A DNA stretch of 53,696 nt from Arthrobacter echini (lineage in GTDB: Bacteria; Actinomycetota; Actinomycetes; Actinomycetales; Micrococcaceae), in assembly GCF_004803505.1 (NCBI RefSeq), contig NZ_SSWH01000014.1, forward strand, positions 1 to 53,696, given 5' to 3'. How positions within the stretch are numbered: position 1 is the first letter of the stretch; each line of letters starts with the position of its first letter. Below are positions 9,154 through 17,885 of this stretch, in pieces. The notes under the pieces are model-generated. The model searched no databases. It had not been told where the DNA came from and worked only from the letters and a program-made list of their open reading frames with translations. Made by a program: the position numbers and the translations under genes.

Positions 9154-10356
9154 ATGCGCATTCTGCTGCTCATCCACTCCTATGCGCCCGAGCACAGCCC
9201 GCCTCAGCGCCGCTGGACGCAGCTGGTCCGCTCCCTCCGGGCGGAGGGCTGGGACGTCGATGTGGTGACGCCCGTGGCGCACGCGCCCCATGGCAAACGC
9301 ACCCTCCCGAGGAGCAGGGCAGGTCGGCCCTTCCGGATCGACGAGGGCGCCTTCGGTGAGAGGGTGCGGCGGGTGCCCTACCTCCGACACCGTACGACGC
9401 GGTTGGGACGCCTCGCCAACCACCTCTTCTCGGCCGTGCTGTCGGTCCCCGCGGCGGCGCTCGGCAAGCGACCCGACGTCGTCATCGTCACCGTCCCGAG
9501 CCTGCCGATCCTCGGTGCAGGTTTCGTGGTCGCGCGGATGCTGCGGCGCCCCCTGGTCGTCGACATGCGTGACGCCTGGCCGGACCTGGCCCGCGACGCG
9601 CGACTCGTGCAGGGCCGGGCAAAAGGAATCATCGAGGCGCTGATCATCGCGATCCAGGACCGCGCAGACCTCGTGGTCACGGTCACCCACGGTTTCGCCC
9701 GGACGCTGCGCGAGCGAGGACTGAAGAACGTCGCGACGGTGACCAACGGCGTGGATGTCGAACTGCTGGTGCCCCTGGAGCCCGTGCCGCTGCAGAAGCC
9801 ACGCCTCGATGTGCTCTACCTCGGCAATCACGGGGAGAGCCAGCATCTGGACGTCCCGATCAGGGCAGCGGCACTCGTAGGGGACCGGATGCGTCTGACC
9901 ATGGTGGGGCACGGTGTCAAACGCAGGGAACTCATGGCCCTTGCGGCGTCCATCGACGCGCCGGTCCGCTTCGACGATCCCGTGTACGGGCCACGCGTGA
10001 TGGAGTACTACCGCAACGCCGACAGTTGCCTCATCGCTCTGCGCGACGACTGGAAGTCCTTCGAGACCACCATTCCCTCCAAGACCTACGAGGTGCTCTC
10101 ACTCGGTCGGCACGTCACCGGAATGGTGCGAGGGGAGGCGCAGCAGATCCTGCAGGACGCCGAGGCGGGCCATGTGGTTCCCGCGAATCCGAGGGCGCTC
10201 GCCGACCTGTGGACATTGCTGGCGGACGAACGACATCAGCTCCATGTCAACGGGAACGGTCGTCTGTGGGTGCAGCGCAACGCCGACGTCACCGCGCTGG
10301 GCCAGGCTTACGTCGACCTCCTTCGCGAGGTTTCACGGGGAGCTGCTCGTCCGTGA
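9154..10356 (+). CDS. Glycosyltransferase family 4 protein
   Basis: A 400-residue GT-B glycosyltransferase, probably cytoplasmic or membrane-peripheral. The N-terminal Rossmann domain has the acceptor-side signature HSYAPEHSPPQRRWTQL followed by VVDMRDAWPD (about 140-150). The C-terminal donor domain starts near residue 190 with VLYLGNHGESQHLD and holds the IPSKTYEVLSLGRHV nucleotide-sugar segment. The layout resembles WcaI/WbuB-type GT4 enzymes. AGGGGGG lies ahead of the ATG. It is the first gene of an operon in which most junctions overlap by 4 nt; donor and acceptor cannot be assigned. Confidence 0.85.
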   Translation: MRILLLIHSYAPEHSPPQRRWTQLVRSLRAEGWDVDVVTPVAHAPHGKRTLPRSRAGRPFRIDEGAFGERVRRVPYLRHRTTRLGRLANHLFSAVLSVPAAALGKRPDVVIVTVPSLPILGAGFVVARMLRRPLVVDMRDAWPDLARDARLVQGRAKGIIEALIIAIQDRADLVVTVTHGFARTLRERGLKNVATVTNGVDVELLVPLEPVPLQKPRLDVLYLGNHGESQHLDVPIRAAALVGDRMRLTMVGHGVKRRELMALAASIDAPVRFDDPVYGPRVMEYYRNADSCLIALRDDWKSFETTIPSKTYEVLSLGRHVTGMVRGEAQQILQDAEAGHVVPANPRALADLWTLLADERHQLHVNGNGRLWVQRNADVTALGQAYVDLLREVSRGAARP

Positions 10357-12068
10357 TAGCTCCCCGAAACATCCTGCTCGCCGCGTCCACGGCGGCCAAG
10401 CACGTCGGCGATGATCCGGTGCTCCTCGCCTCCCAGCTCGTCCGCAGGCTTCCTCGTCGTCTCTCCGCGCAGGCTCCGCGCCTGATCCGCAGCATCCCCA
10501 CACGGTCCACGCGGGCTCTCGGCGCCTACCTGACAGGCGACGGGCCGGCGCTCGAGCGTGCACTGGACACTGCCGTCACAGCAGGAGTGCGACGCCGGAC
10601 CGCGGCAGTACTCGCCGATGTGGCACTCACAGCCCACCACCCGGTACGGGCGGACGCGCTGCTCGAACTCGCGGGACCTGCGCCTGCCACGCGCGCCCGC
10701 AGGCGTTGGTACGACGGCGACATGACGGGAGCCGTCGAGGAACTGCAGGTGCCGGGCCACGCTGCGATGAGACGCCGGTTGCAGAGTGAACTCCGCGTCT
10801 ACCAGGGGTGGAGCCCGAGCGTGACCGGTCCGTCGTCGTACACGCCCGTGAGCCGCACCGTACTGCACGTGCTGACCAACTCCCTGCCACATACCGGCAG
10901 CGGCTATGCCCAGCGCTCCCACTCGCTCCTGCAAGCCCAGGCCGAGAGTGGCTGGGCTGTCCACGCCGTGACGAGGCTGGGGTATCCGGTGCAGGTCGGC
11001 AAGCTCACAGCCGGGCGCGAGGACAGGCTCGGGGGAGTCACCTACCACCGCCTCCTGCCGGCGATCGTGCCCACCGGGTTCGATGCCCGCATCCAGCGAC
11101 AGACCGAACTGGTGCTGCGCCTGGCCCTGGACCTGCGGCCCGCCGTGCTGCACACCACGACCGACTTCTTGAATGGACTCATCACCCGCGAGGTGGCGCG
11201 TGCGCTCGGCATCCCCTGGGTGTACGAGGTGCGGGGGCAGCTGGTCGATACCTGGGCCTCGGTGCGGGGTCCCGCAGCCCGGGGCAGTGAGAAGTACCGA
11301 TTGTTCCAGGATCGGGAGGCCGAGGTGATGAAGGACGCCGGCCTCGTGGTCACCCTGGGACATGCCATGAAGGACAACCTCGAGGCGGTGGGGGTGCGCG
11401 GGGACAAGATCCTCCTGCTGCCCAACGCCGTCGGTGGTGACTTCCTGACGGAGCCCCCGGGCCAGACCGAAGCCCGGCACGCGGTGGGGCTGGAAACTCG
11501 CGGGCAGTACATCGGCACCGTGTCCAGCCTCGTGCCCTACGAGGGTCTTCGTCACCTGATCAAGGCCTTCGTGCTCCTCGCAGCGGACCATCCTGAGCTC
11601 AGGCTGCTCATTGTCGGTGATGGTGTCGCCGGTCCCTCGCTCCGCGAACAGGCGGAGAGAAGCGGCTACGCGGACCGCATCATCTTCACGGGGCGGGTGC
11701 CTCGCGACCTCGCGGTCAGCTATCACCGGGCCCTGGACGTCTTCGCCGTCCCCAGGGAGGACCTCGAGGTCACCCGGTCCGTGACGCCGCTGAAGCCGGT
11801 GGAGGCACTGGCCTGTGCCCGGCCTGTGGTCGCATCGGATCTGAGCGCCCTCAGGGAGATCGTGGAGGACGGCGTCACGGGTATTCTGACGGAAGCCGGG
11901 AATGCCGCGGCGCTGGCCGACGCGCTGGCCACGCTCCTGGCTGATCCGAGACGGGCTGCAGACATGGGGCGTGCCGGTCGGGCGCGGATGCTCGAGGAGC
12001 GGACGTGGGCCGCTAATGCGGTCGCACTGAACGATGAGCTGGATGAACTGGGAGTTTCCGTCGCATGA
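10353..12068 (+). CDS. Glycosyltransferase family 4 with N-terminal extension
   Basis: A 571-residue protein. Residues 1-165 form an Arg/Ala-rich, probably helical region. Residues about 170-560 are a GT-B fold: HVLTNSLPHTGSGYAQRSHS at the start, VYEVRGQLVDTWAS in the middle, GTVSSLVPYEGLRHLIKAF at the donor domain and KPVEALACARPVVASDLSAL with the retaining-GT4 acidic pair. The GTG start at 10353 overlaps the previous stop (GTGA) and has GGGGAG upstream; the frame opens far earlier inside the preceding gene, which is not a credible start. The extension may bind a partner enzyme. Specificity is unknown. Confidence 0.85.
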   Translation: MIAPRNILLAASTAAKHVGDDPVLLASQLVRRLPRRLSAQAPRLIRSIPTRSTRALGAYLTGDGPALERALDTAVTAGVRRRTAAVLADVALTAHHPVRADALLELAGPAPATRARRRWYDGDMTGAVEELQVPGHAAMRRRLQSELRVYQGWSPSVTGPSSYTPVSRTVLHVLTNSLPHTGSGYAQRSHSLLQAQAESGWAVHAVTRLGYPVQVGKLTAGREDRLGGVTYHRLLPAIVPTGFDARIQRQTELVLRLALDLRPAVLHTTTDFLNGLITREVARALGIPWVYEVRGQLVDTWASVRGPAARGSEKYRLFQDREAEVMKDAGLVVTLGHAMKDNLEAVGVRGDKILLLPNAVGGDFLTEPPGQTEARHAVGLETRGQYIGTVSSLVPYEGLRHLIKAFVLLAADHPELRLLIVGDGVAGPSLREQAERSGYADRIIFTGRVPRDLAVSYHRALDVFAVPREDLEVTRSVTPLKPVEALACARPVVASDLSALREIVEDGVTGILTEAGNAAALADALATLLADPRRAADMGRAGRARMLEERTWAANAVALNDELDELGVSVA

Positions 12069-12943
12069 GCATCGAAGATCGAACCGAAGCGCCGCCGGTC
12101 GACGTCGCCATCGACCTCGGCCGGCTGCGGAGGGTGGGGCAGCGTCCGGGCTTCGTGGAGTATCTGGGCCAGCTCTGGAACAGACGCAGCTTCATCTTCT
12201 TCGACGCCAAGGCGAGGGTCCAGAGCGGCAACGACAAGAACATCCTCGGCAGCGCCTGGCTGATCCTGACACCCATGCTCACGGGCCTGACGTTCTATCT
12301 CATCTTCGGTCTGCTGCTGAACACCAGCCGCGGTATCGAGAACTTCATCGGCTACCTGATCATCGGCGTCTTCACCTTCCAGATGAGTACGCGGTCCATC
12401 ACCGGAGGAGCGAAGTCGCTGACGGGGAACACCTCGATGATCCGGGCCTTCCAGTTCCCCAGGGCGTCCCTGCCCATCGCCATCAACGTGCGGGAGCTGC
12501 TCTCGAGTATCCCCGTGACCATCGTGATGCTGTTGTTCGTCCTCCTGGCCCCACCGGACGAGGCGATCACCTGGCGGTGGTTCCTCATCCTGCCGGCCAT
12601 CTTCCTCCAGTTCGTCTTCAACCTGGGGGTCGGAATGCTGCTGGCACCCCTGGTGCTGAAGATCCCGGACGTGGGGATGCTGCTGTCCTTCGTGATGCGC
12701 ATCTGGATGTATGCCTCAGCGGTCTTCTTCTCCGACCAGCGCTTCAACCAGTACCCCGTGGTGAAGACGATCATGGATTTCAATCCGCTCTATCTCGTCA
12801 TCAAGAGCATGCGCGACTCCCTCCTCTACGCCACCACTCCGTCGCTGCGCGACTGGACGGTGCTGGCTCTCTTCGCGGTCGGCGCCCTCGTGGCCGGGCT
12901 CCTGGTGTTCTGGCGGGGGGAGGAATCCTATGGCCGCGTCTAG
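12065..12943 (+). CDS. ABC-2 type polysaccharide exporter permease (Wzm/TagG-like)
   Basis: A 292-residue inner-membrane protein with about six transmembrane helices after a cytoplasmic N-terminus containing FVEYLGQLWNRRSFIFFDAK, typical of glycan-exporting ABC-2 permeases. It would form the channel that moves the lipid-linked glycan outward. ATGA overlaps the upstream stop, and its 3' end overlaps the ATPase gene by 14 nt, so permease and ATPase are translationally coupled. The pair replaces a Wzx/Wzy system, neither of which is visible in the window. Confidence 0.9.
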   Translation: MSIEDRTEAPPVDVAIDLGRLRRVGQRPGFVEYLGQLWNRRSFIFFDAKARVQSGNDKNILGSAWLILTPMLTGLTFYLIFGLLLNTSRGIENFIGYLIIGVFTFQMSTRSITGGAKSLTGNTSMIRAFQFPRASLPIAINVRELLSSIPVTIVMLLFVLLAPPDEAITWRWFLILPAIFLQFVFNLGVGMLLAPLVLKIPDVGMLLSFVMRIWMYASAVFFSDQRFNQYPVVKTIMDFNPLYLVIKSMRDSLLYATTPSLRDWTVLALFAVGALVAGLLVFWRGEESYGRV

Positions 12944-13820
12944 CACGGGGGACGGCGCGGCCCATGAACCCACGGTCGTAGCGGACGACGTCTCCGTGGT
13001 GTACCGGACCAAGAAGCAGCCGAGCGGCAGGACCACCACTCCCAGGCCACTGCTCGGAGGCCTGCGGAAGGGTGGTCTGATCAGCGGGCAGGTCCGGACC
13101 ACGGCGCTGCGCGGCGTGTCCTTCGTCGCGAACCAGGGGGACTCCATCGGTGTGCTGGGCCGCAACGGCTCCGGCAAGAGCACGCTCATGAAGGTCCTGG
13201 CCGGGCTCATCATCCCGGACACGGGGACGGTGTATGCGGCCAGCAACCCCATCCTGCTCGGCGTGAACGCCGCCCTGATCAACTCGATCTCCGGCGCCGA
13301 GAACATCCGGCTGGGGTGTCTGGCCATGGGCATGACGCACGCCCAGATCGACGCCAAGTTCAACGACATCGTGGAGATGTCCGGCCTGGAGGACGAGATC
13401 TACCACTCCATGAACTCCTACTCCTCCGGAATGGGTGCACGCCTGCGCTTCGCCATCGCCGCCGCCGTCGATCCGGAGATCCTCCTCGTCGACGAGGCAC
13501 TGAACACCGGGGATGCCCAGTTCAAGGACAGGTCGAAGGAGCGCATGAACCAGGTCACGAACCAGGCCGGGACGGTGTTCATCGTGAGCCACAGCCTCGA
13601 GACCATCAAGTCCACCTGCAACCGGGCCTTCTGGATCGACAAGGGCGATTTCATCATGGATGGCCCTCCGGACGAGGTGGCCAAGGAGTACAAGAACTTC
13701 ATCTGGCGCATCAACGAGGGTAACGCCGACTACGGTCGCCAGATCCGCGCCGAACTGATGTCCACCGTGCCCCCCCTGCGCACCAGGCTGAGCTCCGGGC
13801 GCTCGAAGGGGCTCAGCTAG
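12930..13820 (+). CDS. ABC polysaccharide exporter ATPase (Wzt/TagH-like)
   Basis: A 296-residue ATPase. Walker A is GRNGSGKST (77-85), the degenerate signature is YSSGMGAR (164-171), Walker B is ILLVDEA (184-190) and the switch His is in VSHS near 222. The YSSGM signature is typical of Wzt/TagH exporters. An N-terminal extension of about 30 residues precedes the nucleotide-binding domain, as in TagH-type proteins. After the ATPase there are only about 50 residues, so the C-terminal carbohydrate-binding domain of some O-antigen Wzt proteins is absent. It energises the permease at 12065. Confidence 0.9.
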   Translation: MAASSTGDGAAHEPTVVADDVSVVYRTKKQPSGRTTTPRPLLGGLRKGGLISGQVRTTALRGVSFVANQGDSIGVLGRNGSGKSTLMKVLAGLIIPDTGTVYAASNPILLGVNAALINSISGAENIRLGCLAMGMTHAQIDAKFNDIVEMSGLEDEIYHSMNSYSSGMGARLRFAIAAAVDPEILLVDEALNTGDAQFKDRSKERMNQVTNQAGTVFIVSHSLETIKSTCNRAFWIDKGDFIMDGPPDEVAKEYKNFIWRINEGNADYGRQIRAELMSTVPPLRTRLSSGRSKGLS

Positions 13821-13822
13821 TC

Positions 13823-15745
13823 GTGGCCGTCATGGGGAGGGTGGCCTACTGGCGACGCGCATTCTGGCATGCGCGCCGCGGCGGACTCCAGCAGGTCAGG
13901 AGCTATCTGCACCGCAGTTCCCCGGAGCGCGACGAGGCGGAGCTGGCCGGGGTACGCGGGGCGGAGGGCGTCTGGCGTGGACTCGGACGACGTCGTCGGC
14001 TGGTGTTCCGCGCGAGCGCCGTGGCAGGCTCCGCTCCGCGCCGCCCGGAACTTCGCGTCGGCATCATCATGGACGACTTCTCCGCCGCCGCGTTCGCCTC
14101 GGAATGGACCGTGATCGCCATCGACCCGCGGTCCTGGCAGGCCCAGCTCGACCAGGAGGAGCTCGACCTCGTGGTCGTGGAATCCGCGTGGTCAGGGAAC
14201 GGCGGGCTGTGGCGCGGCAAGATCACCGGCCCTGCCGGGCCGGGCCAGGAGCTGGTGCAGTTCACCGCCGGCTGCCGGGCTGCAGGCATCCCCTGCGTCT
14301 TCTGGAACAAGGAGGATCCCCCGCACTACGAGGACTTCCTGCCCGCAGCCCGCCTGTTCGACCACGTGTTCACCACCGATGTGAACCGGGTAGCCGCCTA
14401 CCACGCGGACCTCGGGCACGAGAGGGTGTCCGTGCTTCCCTTCGCCGCCCAGCCGGCCATCCACAATCCGGTGCGGCCACGGCACGGCTGGCATGCGCGC
14501 GGCATGGCCTTCGCCGGAATGTACTTCGCGCACAAGTACCCGGATCGCCGACGCCAGATGGAGTACCTGCTGGGCGCCGCCGCGGATGCAGCGGCAGGGA
14601 CGAAGGACGGCTTCGAGATCTTCTCGCGGCAGCTGGGGAAGGAGCAGCAGTACCAGTTCCCCGCCGCACTGAGGAAGTACGTGGTGGGAAGCCTCTCGTA
14701 CCCGCAGATGCTCACAGCCTACAAGGCCTACCGGATCTTCCTGAACGTCAACTCGGTCACGGACTCCCCATCGATGTGCGCCCGCCGGATCTTCGAGATC
14801 ACCGCTGCGGGGACGAGTGTGGTCTCCACACCCAGTGTGGCCATCAGCGAATTCTTCCCGGGCGGCGAGATCCTGACGGCCTCGACCCGCCAGGAGGCAG
14901 TGGATCTGCTGCGGGCTCTCTCGGCGAACCCCGAGTACTCCGAGCGATCGGTCCACCGGGCCCAGCGGCTGATCTGGTCCGCGCACACCTACACTCACCG
15001 GGCAGCAAGTATCGCGGCGGCGGTACTTCCGGGAAGTGCCGCCCCGCCGCCGCGGCCGGTCATCTCGGTGCTCGCGGCCAGTTACCGTCCGCACCAGCTG
15101 CAGCATGTCATCGACGGCGTGGCGGGCCAGCAGGGCGTGGATGTGCAGCTGGTGTACCTGGCGCACGGGTTCGACATCGACGCCCGGTCCTTCCGGGATC
15201 AGTGCCGTGAGGCGGGCCTGGCGGACGCCGTCCTCCTGCTTGAACCGGAAGGCACGTCCCTCGGCGAGTGTCTCAATGCCCTGGTCCACGCTGCCGATGG
15301 CGATCTGGCCACCAAGTGGGACGACGACGACGTCTACGCGCCGCAGTACCTCGGAGATCTCACCCACGCCAGAATGTACTCCGGGGCGGAGATCGTGGGC
15401 AAGAGAGCCCACTACATGCACCTCGCCGGCCCGGATGCGACGATCCTGCGCAACGCCCAGCTGGAGCACCGCTTCGTCTCAGCCGTCGCGGGTCCCACGA
15501 TCTTCGCGGCGACGCAGACCTTCAGGGACCTGCCCTTCCACCCGTTGCGTACGGGCGAGGACACCCGGTTCCTCGCCGATGCCATCGATGCCGGTGCCCG
15601 TATCTACTCCGCCGACCGCTTCAACTACTGTCAGCTGCGCCGCCGTGACGTTGCCTCGCACACCTGGTCCATCACCAGCGACCAGTTGATGGCGTCATCG
15701 AAGATCCAGTTCTTCGGCCCACCCGCAGACCATGTCACCGTTTAG
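13823..15745 (+). CDS. Two-domain glycosyltransferase: CgeB-like GT-B plus GT2
   Basis: A 640-residue protein joining two transferase domains. Residues about 75-390 resemble the CgeB/spore-maturation GT-B family: PCVFWNKEDPPHYEDFLPAA, HVFTTD, then a donor half with FLNVNSVTDSPSMCARRIFE and AAGTSVVSTPS. Residues about 410-610 are a GT2 domain starting PVISVLAASYRPHQLQHVI, with acidic metal site KWDDDD (D500-D503) and RTGEDTRFL. It probably adds two different sugars or acts processively. GTG start 2 nt after the ATPase gene. The gene at 17882 has a related GT2 half. Sugar specificities are not assignable. Confidence 0.8.
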   Translation: MAVMGRVAYWRRAFWHARRGGLQQVRSYLHRSSPERDEAELAGVRGAEGVWRGLGRRRRLVFRASAVAGSAPRRPELRVGIIMDDFSAAAFASEWTVIAIDPRSWQAQLDQEELDLVVVESAWSGNGGLWRGKITGPAGPGQELVQFTAGCRAAGIPCVFWNKEDPPHYEDFLPAARLFDHVFTTDVNRVAAYHADLGHERVSVLPFAAQPAIHNPVRPRHGWHARGMAFAGMYFAHKYPDRRRQMEYLLGAAADAAAGTKDGFEIFSRQLGKEQQYQFPAALRKYVVGSLSYPQMLTAYKAYRIFLNVNSVTDSPSMCARRIFEITAAGTSVVSTPSVAISEFFPGGEILTASTRQEAVDLLRALSANPEYSERSVHRAQRLIWSAHTYTHRAASIAAAVLPGSAAPPPRPVISVLAASYRPHQLQHVIDGVAGQQGVDVQLVYLAHGFDIDARSFRDQCREAGLADAVLLLEPEGTSLGECLNALVHAADGDLATKWDDDDVYAPQYLGDLTHARMYSGAEIVGKRAHYMHLAGPDATILRNAQLEHRFVSAVAGPTIFAATQTFRDLPFHPLRTGEDTRFLADAIDAGARIYSADRFNYCQLRRRDVASHTWSITSDQLMASSKIQFFGPPADHVTV

Positions 15746-15752
15746 GGGAACA

Positions 15753-17063
15753 ATGCAGACTCAGGCTTTCAATCTGGCCGTGATAGGCCTCGGCTACATC
15801 GGGCTGCCGACCGCGGCCATCTTCGCCGCCAAGGGCATGCGGGTCGCCGGGGTGGACGTGAAGCAGTCCACCGTGGACGCCGTGAACCGCGGGGAACTGC
15901 CCTTCGTGGAGCCCGATATGGGTGTGGTGGTCTCGGGGGCCGTGACTCTCGGCAATCTCGTCGCGATGACGGAGGTGCCGTTCGCCGACGCCTACATCAT
16001 CGCGGTCCCCACACCCCTGGCGGAGAGCAACGGCGCCGACCTCTCCTACCTCTCCAGCGCCGTCGAGGCCCTCGCCCCCAAACTCCGTGGTGGTGAGCTG
16101 GTCATCCTGGAATCGACCTCCCCGCCCGGTACCACCGAACGGCTGGAGGCCGAGCTGGCCCGGGCGCGTCCGGATCTGTGGGCCGCAGCAGCGCAGGGGG
16201 GCGCGCACGTCCACGTGGTCCACTCGCCCGAGCGCGTGCTACCGGGCAGGATCATGATCGAGATGGCCACGAACGATCGCGTGATCGGTGCCCTGACCGA
16301 GGAGGGAGGGCACCGGGCGAAGAAGCTGTACGAGGTGATCTGCCAGGGCGAGATCCTGCTCACCGACTCCACCACGGCAGAGATGACCAAGCTCGTGGAG
16401 AACACCTTCCGCGATGTCAATATCGCCTTCGCCAATGAGCTGTCGGTGATCTGCGATCGCCTGGGTATCGATGTATGGCGACTCATCGAGCTGGCCAATC
16501 ACCACCCCCGCGTCAACGTCCTGCGGCCCGGCCCCGGAGTGGGCGGGCACTGCATCGCCGTCGATCCGTGGTTCATCGTGGATTCCGCACCGGAGGAATC
16601 CGGGCTCATCCGCGCGGCGCGGGAAGTCAACGACGCCAAGCCGCACCACGTGGTGAGCAGGGTCATCTCCCTGCTCGGGGATCGGACCGATGCAACGGTT
16701 GCCGTCCTGGGACTGACGTTCAAGGCGAACATCGACGACGTGCGGGAATCGCCGTCCGTCACGATCGTCCAGGAGCTTGCGCGCCGACTGCCGCAGGCGA
16801 GGATCCTGCCGGTCGATCCCCATGTCAGGACGCTTCCCGCGAAGCTTGCATCCGCGGGAATCGACGCGATGAGTTCCCTCGACGAAGCCCTCGCAGCGGC
16901 GGACGCCGTGCTGCTGCTGGTGGATCACGATGCGTTCCTCGACGTCGGTGCAGCGCAGCTGGAGGGCAGACTGGTCATCGACACGAAGGGCGTCTGGGGC
17001 ACGAAGCGGTCCGAGGGCGCGCTGGTGCACCCGATCCTCGCAGCGCCGGGATCGGTGGGATAG
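15753..17063 (+). CDS. wecC: UDP-N-acetyl-D-mannosamine dehydrogenase (WecC-like)
   Basis: A 436-residue nucleotide-sugar dehydrogenase that should oxidise UDP-ManNAc to UDP-ManNAcA with two NAD+. Visible: N-terminal NAD site VIGLGYIGLPTA (10-21), VPTPLAES, ESTSPPGTTE, the central KLVENTFRDVNIAFANE helix, the catalytic-Cys motif GVGGHCIAVDPWF (C267) and C-terminal LGLTFKANIDDVRESPS. The HCIAVDPWF form is characteristic of WecC rather than UDP-glucose dehydrogenase. AGGGGAA lies just before ATG 15753, so this start is preferred over ATG 15732. The matching epimerase (wecB) is at the far end of the locus. Confidence 0.9.
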   Translation: MQTQAFNLAVIGLGYIGLPTAAIFAAKGMRVAGVDVKQSTVDAVNRGELPFVEPDMGVVVSGAVTLGNLVAMTEVPFADAYIIAVPTPLAESNGADLSYLSSAVEALAPKLRGGELVILESTSPPGTTERLEAELARARPDLWAAAAQGGAHVHVVHSPERVLPGRIMIEMATNDRVIGALTEEGGHRAKKLYEVICQGEILLTDSTTAEMTKLVENTFRDVNIAFANELSVICDRLGIDVWRLIELANHHPRVNVLRPGPGVGGHCIAVDPWFIVDSAPEESGLIRAAREVNDAKPHHVVSRVISLLGDRTDATVAVLGLTFKANIDDVRESPSVTIVQELARRLPQARILPVDPHVRTLPAKLASAGIDAMSSLDEALAAADAVLLLVDHDAFLDVGAAQLEGRLVIDTKGVWGTKRSEGALVHPILAAPGSVG

Positions 17064-17069
17064 CGCGGC

Positions 17070-17885
17070 GTGGTCTCCATCACCGACGATCTCGCTGCGC
17101 TGGGCATCGAGCTCAAGCCAGTCCACGGTCCGCGCACGGCCAGCCCGCTCATCGGCGTCGTCGTCCGCGCAGAAGCCGCGCCGGAACTCGCCGTGGCGGC
17201 AACCATCGCGTCCCTGCTGACCTCGGCGGCCCAGGACTTCACGGTGCACGTGGTGGGTGCGTCGGCAGCGAGCACCCCGAGAGTGCGGAGCTGGGTCGGG
17301 GCCGACGCGCGGTTCCACTGGCTTCCGACGGCGGCCCCTCCTGCCGCGACCACCTACACGCTCGTCCTGCCCGCAGGGACGCGGGTCGGCATGTACACAC
17401 TGGAGGCCTATGTCGACGCGATCCGCCTCACGGGCGCCTCCTGCGTGCGAGCGCTGGTGGACGGACAGTCCGCCTCCGCCGAACTCTGGGACACCGCGAT
17501 CCTCGCGAGGCTGCAGGCAACCGGTGACCCCGAGGCGGCTGTCCGGACGTCGGGCACGGAGCGGTGGGTCGCGGGCGGTTCCCTCGGGCTGCACGACTAC
17601 CTGCGTCCGGCGCCCCGGCTGCACGTCCGGAAGGGACCTGCGGGCAGGCACGACCTCACCGTGGTGGTGCGGGATGCGGGCGACGCGGGCGTCCGCCGCG
17701 ACTACGAGGAGCGCATCCGCGACCTGGAATCCCGTCTCGCGCGATCGGAGAAGGCGCGACGCCGGATGGAAGCGGGAGTGCTCCCCAAGCGGGGCGCAGC
17801 GCGCGTGTACGCCGCACTCCGGCGCGGCCCGGCGCACGTGACGGGCCGCGCGGTCACGATGCTGCGAAGGACGCGCAGCTCGTGA
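17070..17885 (+). CDS. Degenerate GT-A-like protein with C-terminal coiled coil
   Basis: A 271-residue protein of uncertain function. Residues about 28-200 look like a GT-A/GT2 Rossmann half (PLIGVVVRAEAAPELAVAAT, TYTLVLPAGTRVGMYTLEAY), but the DxD metal site is missing: LPAG stands where an acidic motif would be expected. Residues about 210-240 are charged heptads (RRDYEERIRDLESRLARSEK), probably a coiled coil, followed by a basic tail. It may be a scaffold or inactive partner of the next glycosyltransferase, whose GTG overlaps its stop (GTGA). GTG start 6 nt after wecC. It could also be an active enzyme with unusual residues. Confidence 0.65.
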   Translation: MVSITDDLAALGIELKPVHGPRTASPLIGVVVRAEAAPELAVAATIASLLTSAAQDFTVHVVGASAASTPRVRSWVGADARFHWLPTAAPPAATTYTLVLPAGTRVGMYTLEAYVDAIRLTGASCVRALVDGQSASAELWDTAILARLQATGDPEAAVRTSGTERWVAGGSLGLHDYLRPAPRLHVRKGPAGRHDLTVVVRDAGDAGVRRDYEERIRDLESRLARSEKARRRMEAGVLPKRGAARVYAALRRGPAHVTGRAVTMLRRTRSS

